From Plasmodium relictum (Eukaryota; Apicomplexa; Aconoidasida; Haemosporida; Plasmodiidae), in assembly GCF_900005765.1 (NCBI RefSeq), contig NC_041691.1:1798001-1862000 (forward strand): a DNA stretch of 64,000 nucleotides, read 5' to 3'. Position 1 is the stretch's first letter; every line of letters starts with the position of its first letter. Position numbers and translations under genes: made by a program. The notes beneath the pieces are model-generated. The model saw only the letters and a list, made by a program, of their open reading frames with translations. It was not told the origin of the DNA and made no database searches. Shown one piece after another: positions 1-11,142 of this stretch.

Positions 1-1
1 A

Positions 2-1454
2 ATTGAGGATGAGAATAGCAATAATAATAATATAAACAATAGGGGGAATAATAAAATTGAAATTAATTCTTATGAAAGTAATACCGATGATAATAATAAC
101 GAAAAAAATAATATTAAAAATGATAATAATAATAATAATAATAATGAGAATAATAATAACAGAAACAACAATAAAGATATATCTAATTCTAATATAAGAT
201 TATTTCAAAGTCTTTCTGTTGAAAAATTTTTTTATCAAATATTAATCGATTTAGATAGAACAACTTACATAATAAAAAAAAATCAGGAATATTTTAAAAA
301 ATATAATATTACTATATATAATTTTATACTTACTGTTAACTTATCAGATATGAAAAAAAAATTAAATACATTATTACAGATGTACGTACTTTTCAAACCA
401 GAATTAGGGTAATATGAAAATAAAATAAAAAATAAAAATATAAATGTAAATGTAAATTTAAATATAAAAAAAAAGTTAAATTTTTTGTAGAAAATTATAT
501 ATATTCTCAGAATTCTTTCTATATATATAACTTTTATTTATATATAATTTAATTAATATTGTAAATTATAATACTTTAGTTATGTTCAGGGAATGTCATA
601 CATTGCACTAGTCTTTTTGTTATATTGTGATTTGGAAACAGCTTTTGTACATTTTGCAAATTTCATGGTAATTTAAAAAAAAAAATTTTAAACCTTTATT
701 TTTCTTTAATTTTTTTTTTTTTTTTTTTTATTATACAGGATAAAAAAGATATTTATAATTTATATAGTTTTAATAAGGAAGAAATAAAAGTTTATATTTA
801 TACTATAAGGGAAATTTTATTAAAAAGAAATATAGAAATATATAAAGAAATTATTAAACATTATAATATAGATAATATTTTTATTCAATGGATTTTCACT
901 ATTTTTTTTATGTAATTTTGTCTTTTTTTTTCATAATTGCACAGATAAATAAATATTATATATATATATTTTATTTTAAAATTATTTTTTATTATTATCC
1001 TTTATATTATTTTTTTTTTTCTTTTTCAGATGCTTACCTTTTCACATATTTATACGTTTATTTGATATATATACGTTATATGACAAAATAATATATGAGG
1101 TAGTATAACATTTTTTTTTTATAAAATAAATTTTTCTTAAAAAAATTTCATTTTCATTTTTTTTTTTTTTTCAAGATAATTATATGTATATTCACTTACC
1201 TTGATAAATTCTGCCATTTTGAAAATGTTGATGTTGTTGTAAAAAATCTGTCTACCTTTTCTTTTAATATAAATATTCAGGTGAATAAATGATAAAAAAC
1301 TTTTTACTTATTCTTTTTTATCTTATTTTAATTATTATTTATTTCTTAGGAAGATAGGTTTTGGGATTTGTTAAAAACAATAAAAATTAAGAAAAGTAAA
1401 ATTCTGTATTATAGAAAGAAATACTTTGATAAAATTAACAATGAGAAACTTTAG
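2..1454 (+). CDS. TBC-domain Rab GTPase-activating protein, C-terminal part (5' end outside window)
   Basis: The reading frame enters from the left edge and continues through six exons: 2-408, 580-667, 739-911, 1030-1099, 1176-1280 and 1350-1454. All junctions have GT..AG ends and keep frame. The first exon holds a long Asn/Asp-rich stretch and then the TBC domain. Both catalytic fingers are visible: the arginine-finger motif as IDLDR (about 250) and the glutamine-finger motif as ELGYVQGM, which is reconstituted only across the 408/580 junction. Further family-like segments follow, such as LVFLLYCDLETAFVHFANFM and CLPFHIFIRLFD. TBC proteins speed GTP hydrolysis by Rab GTPases and so control vesicle traffic; with both fingers present it should be active. 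The next gene is convergent. The N terminus and the Rab partner cannot be seen. Confidence 0.85.
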
Positions 1455-2164
1455 TTTATATATATATTTTTTTTTAATTATAAATAAATAATATTTTTTA
1501 TTCCTATGATATGAACTTGCTTACAATGTTAATTTAATAATATTACATTTTATATAACATTCTGTATAAATGTAAAATATTTTGGATAAAAATGGAATAA
1601 ATTTATGAAACTGCATCTTAAAAAGAAATATATAACTTAAGAAAATTATTAAGTTTTTTATGAAATTTTACAAAAAAAGTATTTATCTTTATTTTAATAT
1701 AGATTTTTTTTTTTTTTTTATATAAAGTTTTATCTTTTTATTTTTTTTTCCTTTATAAAATTTTAAAGTTATTTTTATTCAAAAAATTATAAAACAAAAC
1801 TAAAAATATATATAAAAATTAGTATTTTTTTTTAATACTTTTCATTAACAATTTGTTAAATAGAAATATTCAATTTTTATGAGACGAATAAATATATATA
1901 TATATATATATATATAGAAAATCACGAAACACATCTTAAAAATTAAAAAAATTAAAAAATGTTAACTCGAAAATTTAAAAAAACTGAAAAATGTATAAAT
2001 AACAGAAAAATAAAACGAAATAAAATGAAAAAATTTAAATAAAAAATAGTTTTTATCAAAGTAAATAGACTTCAATGTAATTAATAAAAGTATTAATAAA
2101 ATAAACAAAAAATTCAATTAATGAGTAATAAAAAAAAAATATTAAAAAAAAAAATACAAAAGTA
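1455..2164. other. Convergent intergenic region
   Basis: This is the spacer between the 3' ends of the TBC gene (+) and the next gene (-). It contains poly-A/T tracts and a short (TA)n run near 1891-1915. I see no open frame, RNA gene or strong hairpin here. Both 3' UTRs must lie in it. Confidence 0.6.
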
Positions 2165-4954
2165 TTATTCTTTCTTTACATGTTCATTTACATATGAACT
2201 TAAAAAAAAAGATAAATCAAAATAATTTTTTTCATTATTTTCTTCATTTTTAACTATATTAGAAGAATTAACATATTTTTGAATAAAATTCACAAATGAT
2301 ATTAAATTACCATAGAATTTTATATATTCACAAACCTATAAAAAAAAAAAAAGTTTATGAAAATATATTTTCCCATTTTTTAAATTAATTTTGTCTTGAA
2401 ATAAATAACTTTATGTATTTTTAACGCAACGCTTTTTATTTTTTTAATTTGTTTATAAGTTTATTATATTTTATTTTTATTTTTTTAATATTCATAATAA
2501 AGATGGTTACATAAACACACACCTTTTTAACTTCTTTTTGAAGATCAAGATAAATAGGTATTAAATGGCTATATTCAAAATCATTTTCATTACTTTCACT
2601 CTTTAAATAATTTTCTATTTCATCAAATTCCTCTTTTATAGTTTTGTATATATGATCAATGTTAGCGTTCTCTTTAAATTCTTCTAAATAATATTTGAAT
2701 CGAACAATTAAGAAAACAGAGAAACAATCAAATTTTTGAAATTTTAAATTACTACTTTAAAAAAAAAAAAAAAAAAAAATAGAATTACATTAATATATTT
2801 AAAAATGCGAATAAATGTGGACATAATATTAGATAATGTGTTATATAAAATATTTAAATTGCTTTTATGTGATTAAATTTTTTTTTATTTTATTTTGAAA
2901 TAATTCACTGATTTAAAATTTTTTTTTTTTTTATATTTTTATATATTTTTTTTTTTAAAATAATGTCTTACTTATTTTGAAGTAATACAAAATTCGTGAA
3001 TGCCTTCCAGTGATCAACACTTTTATTTTTATCATATTGAATTATTTCATAAATGTTTGAATCATTAATACAAGAAGTTATATCAATTTTTATTAACTTT
3101 TCAAAAGTTATCTTATTCTTTATCTTAAAATAATGAATATCTATATTATAAATTAAATCTATTGATAAAAAAAAATTCTTAAAATTTTCTTTTATAATAC
3201 TATAATAAATATCATTGAAATTATCAGAATTTTTGTAATTTATGAATTGATTATCAATGTTTGTATTTTTTTCAATATCATCTAATTTATTTGGATAAGA
3301 GTTTTCTATATTTGTAATATAATTTAAAATATTATCAAAATTATGAAATTCATCTAAATGCTCTAGAAAAACTTCATAGGAATTTATGTATTTGCAATAA
3401 TTCAATCGAATATATGTTTCTATTATTAAATATAATCTATCTAAAAATAAAAATATAAAAAAATTAACTATGTATAAATCTAATGAATTTATATTAGTAA
3501 ATTTAGCAATCCATTTAATAAAATTCTTTTTTTTATATTTAAATAATTTTTCTCTTTGATCACAGAATTTCTTATATTCAGAATGACTTAAATTTTGTGA
3601 AATTATACTTCTAAAACGAATGCGATACTCAAATCTTTGTTCGTCAAATATATTTGATATAATTTTTTTTATATCTTTATTTTTAAAAATTTCTTGATTA
3701 AATTCTTTTTTTACATAATTATCTAAATTGTTCAAAATATGTTCATTACTAATTCTATCATATGTGTCATCATCTTTTTCAGTTTTTATTAATAATTCCA
3801 AATTATTTTTTTTAGTTGTATTCAAATTTTTATGTTTTGTCAAAATTTCCTTTTTATGTTCTAATGAGTTCACCTCATTTACTTTATTATCAATATTTTC
3901 TTTATTATTTGAATTATCTAAATTTGAATCTATTATATTTGTTTTTTTAAGATTATTAATAATATTACATTGATCTGAATTTTGTTCATTTAAATGATTA
4001 TGTTTATATTCTTTTTCATAATCATTTTTATTTTTTTTATCAACCATTAAATCTATTTCTTTTTTAATTTTCACATTTTCCGTAGAAATTTTTTCTTTAT
4101 TTATATTTTCAGATGAAATAAAATCCTTACTCCATCTCATATTATATTTTTCTTCAAATTTTTGAAACTCAAATGGAAATAATTTCTTTAAAAATATTAA
4201 TAGATTTTTATTTTTTTCATCATTTTTGCATTCATATGAAAATTTTTTAAATATAATATAGCTTAATATATTCATATACAAATGTAAAGCCTTTATAAAA
4301 TCATAATTATCTTCTAATTTATATATACGTAATATTCTAGCTATGTAATTTTTTAAGTTTAAGTTATAATTAACCTAAGTAAAAAAAAAAAAAAAGATTT
4401 TAAATTATAAAAAGTAAAGGTATTTTTTTTTATTAAAAAAGTATATATTTCTTAAAGAATTTTAATTATCTATAATAAGTTTAATAGTTACAAAAATAAA
4501 TGGTATCAATAATTATTTAAAAAAATACTAACATTTGAGTAATCAACTAAGATGTGATAATTGTTGCTAGTCTTTGTCTTAATCTTTTCACTATTTTTCT
4601 CAATTTTAATATTTTTTATTTTATGTACTAAAAAAAAAAAAAAAAAAGGAGAAGAAACTCTATTAAAACAAGTATATACTGAAGGCATATGAATTAAAAA
4701 TGTATTAATATTATTTGAATTATAGTGAATAATAATTTGTGTAATTACAATATTATTTATATAAAACATTTTAGAAGAAATTTAATACTAATATATATGG
4801 AAATATCCAACTTACATGAATTTTTATTTTTCTTTTTTATAAAAAATATTAATTTTCGTTTTTGATCTTTTGTTAATTGCTCCATCAATTCTGCCCATTC
4901 CTTTTTATTTTTTTTTTTTAAACTTAAATAAATGTCTTTAATTTTTTCTTCCAT
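2165..4954 (-). CDS. Conserved-looking protein of unknown function, five exons
   Basis: I do not recognise the family. Splicing complement(2165-2335, 2523-2754, 2972-4374, 4533-4627, 4816-4954) gives one uninterrupted frame of 679 residues; every junction has GT..AG ends and the phases match. The ATG at 4954 opens a Lys-rich helical start (MEEKIKDIYLSLKKKNKKEW). The large third exon has an Asn/Lys/Asp-rich middle of low complexity, typical of Plasmodium. It is flanked by more ordered, hydrophobic and aromatic segments (WIAKFTNINSLDLYIVNFF; the end of that exon around DHWKAFTNFVLLQN). The C terminus is acidic and then Lys-rich, ending EHVKKE. There is no signal peptide and no clear membrane span. 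A cytosolic or nuclear helical protein is likely, with no specific role inferable. Confidence 0.75.
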
Positions 4955-6163
4955 TTTTATTACTTTTTATAAATTCAAATTAGCAAGGAGAAAAATTTAT
5001 TAATAACATTTTGATATAAGATTACAAAAAAAAAAAAAAAATTTGTATTTAATATAGTCTTCAATGAAACTAATATATTAATTATGTAATGTTAAAAAAG
5101 AAAAAAAAAATAAATTTATAACAATGCTTTGATAAGTTACTATAATTAAGAAATAAAAAAAAATATTTTATATTACTTTTATTAAAGGTGTTTGGTAATC
5201 TATAAAAAAAAAGTTTGTAATTTTTTTTTATAAAATAAAAACTTGCACTATTTCGTTTATTTCACTTTATATGTTTTATATACAAGTACAATTAAGTATA
5301 ATATTTTTATAATATTTTTTTTTTTTTCTACATAATATGTCTCTAATAATTTTTATGTTAAAAGTTTTGCCAAATAAATTTTTTCATTTCATTACATTAA
5401 AAATTGATTCTTCATTTTTGTAATTTAAAAAATTTTTTTATTAAATTTTGAGTAACACGAACATATTTTTTTCTATATATAACAAACGAATAAATACTTT
5501 TTCTTTAATAGAAAAATAATTTTAATTAAAAACTTTTATTTTTTTTAATATAAATTTCTTTATTTTTTTACTTATTTTTAGGTTTTTTTTTTCAATATTT
5601 ATACTATTATTTTTTTTTTTTTTTACTTTTAATATTTTATTTATTCTTTAATATAAAATTTAACTAAAATTTGCTTTGCAATTACAAATAGTTTACAGTA
5701 AATTTGAATAATCAATATTTTTATTTGTATTTTTATTTATTTTTTTTTATATACTATTATTAAATAAAGAATCTTCTGTAAGTTAATGTAAAATAAATCA
5801 TTGACAAATATATATATCATATTATTATTCTGTTTTTTTCTTTTTCTCAAAAAAAAAAAAAAAAGAAAAAATGCTTCAATATTAAAATAATATATACTAT
5901 GAATTTACATAAAAAAAAAAAATTAATTTCTTATAATATGCATTAAAATTTTTTTTTTTAATATTATATAGTTAAGAATTTTAGAAAAATATATATAAAG
6001 TAAAAAAAATATAAATGATACATTAAAAGCATTATAAAACTATAATAAATATATGCCTATATATATATATATATTTATTACTTTATGTTGATAAATTTGT
6101 TTTAAAAAAAATAAAATACAAAATACTATATAATTATTAATATTTTGATATTCACTTATTTTT
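4955..6163. other. Intergenic region between two minus-strand genes
   Basis: This spacer has very AT-rich sequence with poly-A/T tracts and a short (TA)n run (about 6058-6075). It holds the promoter of the 2165-4954 gene on its left and the 3' UTR of the secreted-protein gene on its right. No coding frame is supported. Confidence 0.55.
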
Positions 6164-7039
6164 TTAAAGTTCATCTGAACTATTCAAAATATTATTTAGA
6201 AAATTTTCATACCAACTATTATTAGAAGTTAATCTTTCTAAGTCTTCTTGATTAATTTGTAATCCCATGAAATTTGAAGCTTTTTGTAACATTTCCAAAT
6301 GTGTCTTACTATTATTAATATTAACTTGTAATTTGGGTTTTGATACACCATCTTCCGATTCTACTTCTTTTATTTCTATTTCATCCATTAATGAATTTAT
6401 CATTTCACTATTATTTGTATAGTCAATAAATTTAAGCATCCCAATTAATATTTGATTTAATTTATTTTTAATTTCTTCCTCCTTTAATTTTTCTTTATCT
6501 ATTTTCATTAGATCAGCTAATTTTTCTAACATTTCCTTATGTCCTTCTGTATCTTTTATAATATCATCTATTGATTTTTTTTCTTGATTTTTTTCATTAT
6601 CCTTCATTTTTTGAATAGATTTTCTTAAAAATGTTTTAACCATTTTTTTTTCAGATGTCTCATTTTTTGAATTTAATATATTTTGTAAATACATATAAAA
6701 TTTCATCATTTCATGAAGATCATTAGGATTAATTAAATTTTCAAACATCTTTTGCTTTTCATCTTTTGAAGGACTATTTTCATCTGTTCCTTCTTTCTTT
6801 AATGCTTTATTCATTTCCTGGAATAATTTATTTGCTTCTTCAATTTTATTTTCAGATAATAATTTTTTTATCTTTTCAATATCCTCTGAGCCTACTACAT
6901 GCTCAGGATTTGCATTATTTTTATTATCATTTTTCATAGAATTCAAAATATTGTTTTCACCCTTTCCATTTACAAAAATAGCCACGAAAAAATAAAAAAA
7001 ATTAAATAAAAAAAAAAGCAAAACTTTATTTTTGAACAT
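6164..7039 (-). CDS. Secreted helical protein of unknown function (291 aa)
   Basis: Single-exon gene. The ATG at 7039 starts a clear signal peptide, with Lys followed by a Phe/Leu-rich core (VLLFFLFNFFYFFVAIFVNG). The mature protein is highly charged, rich in Lys, Glu and Asn and predicted mostly helical, with several repeated helix-like blocks (EDIEKIKKLLSENKIEEANK; HEMLEKLADLMKIDKEK style). There are no cysteines, no second membrane span, no GPI tail and no PEXEL motif that I can see. It is divergent from the 789-residue secreted protein at 8376 and shares its 1.3-kb upstream region, which carries a cluster of TGCATG motifs; joint regulation is plausible. The family is not recognised. A surface or vacuole-lumen protein is one possibility. 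Confidence 0.75.
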   Translation of the reverse strand: MFKNKVLLFFLFNFFYFFVAIFVNGKGENNILNSMKNDNKNNANPEHVVGSEDIEKIKKLLSENKIEEANKLFQEMNKALKKEGTDENSPSKDEKQKMFENLINPNDLHEMMKFYMYLQNILNSKNETSEKKMVKTFLRKSIQKMKDNEKNQEKKSIDDIIKDTEGHKEMLEKLADLMKIDKEKLKEEEIKNKLNQILIGMLKFIDYTNNSEMINSLMDEIEIKEVESEDGVSKPKLQVNINNSKTHLEMLQKASNFMGLQINQEDLERLTSNNSWYENFLNNILNSSDEL

Positions 7040-8375
7040 CTTTAATTACCCTATTTTAAAATTATAAATTAATTAAAAAAACAAAAAAAAAGTTTAAAAT
7101 GTAGTTGAATTAATATTGAAAAAAATTAAATATTAAATATATTTAAAAAATTAGGATAAAAAAATTTTTTATAAATAGGTATCTAGATATTATTTTTTGC
7201 CCTTGAATTTTATTCAATATCTTCTATTGTCTTATATATTTATATATATATAACTGTAACAATATTTTGAAAAAAAAGAAAAAATTCTTTAATAAGTTCC
7301 GAATATTTTTTTTTTTTTATTTGCATGCTAGTTTTTACTTAATTTTTTTTTTTTTTTTTTTAAAATAAGAAAGATAAAAAAAAAACTCTAAAATATTCAA
7401 ACGAACAGTTAATAATAATGCATGTTCAATATTTCAGGTGCATGCATTTATTGAACTAGATAAAATAAATTGAAAAAGATATCTAAATTAAATTGACAAC
7501 TAAAAATTTAAAGCTTTTTATATCTTTTTAAATAACTTTTCTTTTTAACAACATAATTAAAAAGATATATAATTTTAAAATTTAATGGACTTTCTTGTAT
7601 TAGATGCAATTATCTTTTTATAATTTATGATATCAATATTCTAAGATTTTATTTTAGAAACTTAAATTTTTTTTTTTTTACTATGAATATATAATTTAAT
7701 TTTTTAATATACTTAAAAATACATATATAAAAAAAATAAAAGTTAAATATTTTATTTTATTTTTTATATGACAATACATAATTTCAATAATACATAAAAG
7801 TATTTCTTCTCTTTTTCTCTCTATATTCGAAATTAATTTTTTTTTAATTTTATTCTATATAAGGCTTTTATTACATTTAAAATCATACGAACCAAAAAAA
7901 TAGAAATAAAGAAAATATATGTATGCAGTAGGTTATTTTCTTTTATATAAATTTTAATTCATTTACTTTTGATTATTATTTTTTATTATTATCTTTGTTA
8001 TTTTTGAAATTTTTAAAATAATAAAAATAGAAATAACAGAAAAGATAGCTTTTATATAGATTTTATTTTTTTAAATTTTTGTTTTTATAGATTTTTTTTT
8101 TTTATTACTATTATTTTATTTTATTTATTTTTTTTTTTCTAATAAAAGACCAATTAAGTTTTATAGCTATAATAAAAAAAATAATATATGAGCTATTTTA
8201 TAATTTAAATATACTAGTGCAGTAAGATAAAAATAGAAGTACATTAAAAAAAAAAAAAAATATATATATAATTATAAAAAATTTTATTTTATGAATTAGA
8301 CTCTTTTTATATAGAAAAGATAAATCTAAAAAAGAAAGTTTTTTTTTTTTAATTTTTAAATTTTAATTATTATCA
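7040..8375. promoter_or_regulatory. Divergent promoter region of two secreted-protein genes with TGCATG cluster
   Basis: Bidirectional 1.3-kb spacer. It contains TGCATG at 7322-7327 and 7419-7424, and TGCATGCA at 7439-7446, all within about 125 bp and 283-407 bp upstream of the minus-strand start. TGCATG is the known core recognised by the sporozoite regulator AP2-Sp and by related AP2 factors (established knowledge). A palindromic TAGCTA lies at 8164-8169, about 210 bp upstream of the plus-strand start; it resembles the AP2-O site but is common in AT-rich DNA. The functional assignment is inference. Confidence 0.4.
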
Positions 8376-10743
8376 ATGAGGAAGCTACATTTGTATATAT
8401 TTCAATTTTTCATTCTTTTTTTTGCTTTATTAAGCAAAAATTTGGCGCATACATCATTCACGCTTAGCATTGGTAAAAACTTATATTGGGATATTTTAAA
8501 AGGATTCAAGATTAACGTAGAATTTTCAAATATATTACGTGATAGCAGTGTGCGTTTTTTTATTGACAGTTATATAACATCAGAACTTTTTAAATGCTAT
8601 TTAAATAATAGAAGTTATAATAAATATGATTTAATTGATCATCTTGAGAGAAAGATTATAAATGATTATTTTGCGAAAATAAATAGAGAGTATACTGATA
8701 GATATGAATTACGTAGGTTTTTAGAAAGACTTATTTTAGATAAAGAGCGTAGTGTTATAGATTTTATGGAACATTTTTCTTATAATACATATAATATAAA
8801 AGAAAAATATAATAGTTTGTTGAAAAAAATTTATAATGAATCTTCAGAAATTGAAAAATTATATATGGATGCTTTATCTGCTTCTAAAGAAATAAATTCA
8901 TCATTATATAAGTATGATGAATTAGAATCAGAATCAGATTACAATTATTATACAGAAAAAAATAAATCTAAATTTTATTCCCTTAAAAACTTATTAAGTG
9001 AATTAAGAAATAAGATCACTACCTTGAATAATTTAAATTATAAAGTTAAGCAATTACAAGGAGATATAAAAAGTAATATTTTTAAATATGAAAGTTCAAG
9101 TTATGATTCAATGGATACAAGAATATTGGATCAATTAAAAGATATATCTTTTATGTCAGTTTTCGATTTAGAAAATAAAATTACTGAAGCAAAATATGAT
9201 CTTAAAAAAAAAATAGGTATTTTAGATAATAAAGTAAGTAAAATATCGAATGGAATTGGAATTGAAGAAAGAAATGTAAAATTATACGATTTTTCAGATG
9301 TAAAAGATACTATTTTAACTGAGGAAGAAGTTAGAAAAGAATATGAGGAATATATAAAATCAATTGAAAGTAATTCAGAATCTGATTCAGGAAGAATGTA
9401 CGATAATTTTGAAAAATTATTAATGTTATTAGAAAAACATAAATATTGGTTAGAGCATCAAAATCCTTTTTCTTATTGCCAACGAAAAGATATTCTCCAA
9501 GTTTTAAATGTTAGTTTGCAAATCTCAGAAAAATTGTTAAATTATTTTAATCAAGCTAGTGATCATTTAGTAAAATTATATGAAAACTTATTTGATGAAA
9601 TAAATAAATATTTATACAAAGAAGATTATGATACTAATGCCAACGTTTATAATCTTTGTTGGGACGAAATCCAAAATTTTAGAACAAGTGATTTTTTAAT
9701 GGCTTCTAATAGATTTTCACATGCAATTTTTATTTTGCAAAAAAGAATAAGACTTTTTAAAAGTAAGAATAATCATTTAGAGGGAGAACAAATCTCCAAT
9801 TTAGATAGAATAATCAATAGTTTACAAAATATTAAAACATCTTTAAAATTACGTAAATCTGAGTTTGTTAAATTAGTTCATAGTCCTGAAAATATGAGCA
9901 CACTAAGAAGTAATATAGGATATAGGATTGATCTATTTAGAGAGAAGTTTTTAAATTTGAAATCAAATATGAATTCTTTTGAAGCAGCTACTGGGCAATT
10001 ACATTCTGAAGTGGATAATGTACTTAATGTAGTTAGTAACATAATTTATCATGATAATTTAGTAGATGATTTTGAAAATATGAGAAAATTATGGAAGGCT
10101 TACGTTAAGAATAACTATGGATATTATAATAATGATAACAGACTTACTAAAGCATATGAAGAAAATAAAAATATTATCTTTCCTCCTGATTTTGATTTAA
10201 CAAAATCGTCTGAAGTGAGTGAGAATATTAATAAGAATGTTTTATCTTCTTCTTATTTTAATATTTTATATAATAATGTTATAAGTAGATTTGATTCTTT
10301 AAAATCTCAAAGTGAAAGGATAAAGTTATTTTCAACAGTATATAGATCAGTAGATTCAATAATAGATTTAATTAAAGAAAATAGAAAAGTATTAAGATCA
10401 AAATATAAAAAAATACGTAAAGATATATTAGAGATGATAGAAATTAGAAATTATTCTAAAAAAAATGGTCAATCATATCATAGAGATTTAATTGAACATG
10501 AAAAAAGTCTTGTAAATAATTTGCAAAAATTATTCTTGAATAAAATTAATTTACATAAACATTTAGAAAATTCCGTAGAACTTGTTAAGAATAATTTATA
10601 TAAAAATAATTTACCTTCTTATTGTAATGCAGTTGAAGAGTTTATTACTAAATATTTTATTACAATATCAAAATGGAAAGAGTTCATTAATGAAAATAAA
10701 AGAATAATTCCATCTAATATAATATACAAAATTGAAAGTGTGT

Positions 10744-10745
<2 letters not shown>
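8376..10745 (+). CDS. Secreted, largely helical coiled-coil protein of unknown function (789 aa)
   Basis: Single-exon gene. The ATG at 8376 starts a signal peptide (LYIFQFFILFFALLSKNLAH). The mature protein is long, charged and mostly alpha-helical, rich in Lys, Glu, Asn, Ser and Tyr. It has only four spaced Cys (FKCYL, SYCQRKD, NLCWDE, SYCNAVEE) and several Trp-containing segments. There is no transmembrane span or GPI signal at the C terminus (ends YKIESV), so it is probably released or held by a partner. Unlike most neighbours it has little low-complexity sequence, which suggests a folded, constrained domain. The architecture is vaguely like the helical invasion ligands of the RH/RBP type, but I cannot show homology. 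It is divergent from the 291-residue secreted protein and followed by a convergent PP2C-like gene. Confidence 0.75.
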
Positions 10746-10780
<35 letters not shown>

Positions 10781-11142
10781 TAAAAATAAAAAAAGCTAAA
10801 AAAATGATAAAAATGGAATGAGTTTTATAAAAGGGAAAAAATAATAATTTTAATAATTAAAAAGGAAAAATCTACAGTACTTAAGGGAATTAGAAGAAAA
10901 AGTGTTCGTTATAAAAATATCCAAATGAATTCACTTTTAAATTTGGGTTTTTTTTTTTCGAACACTAAATCCAAATATTTTTTTTTATATTTTTTTAATA
11001 CTTCACCAAGCTTTATTTTTTTTTTTAATTTTGATTTAAATAATGTATATTTGTACTTTTACATTAATGTAGGAAAAATGAATATATTTTAGTTTAAAGC
11101 TAATGCATAAAAAAAATTTTGGAATTTTATATTTTTTTTTTT
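10746..11142. other. Convergent intergenic region with interleaved complementary arms
   Basis: Short spacer between the 789-residue gene (+) and the PP2C-like gene (-), starting with a (TA)n tract. Two complementary pairs interleave: AGTGTTCG (10901-10908) with CGAACACT (10959-10966), and ATTTGGGTTT (10941-10950) with AAATCCAAAT (10967-10976, one G-U pair). The topology is that of a pseudoknot. Nothing else is seen. Confidence 0.45.
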
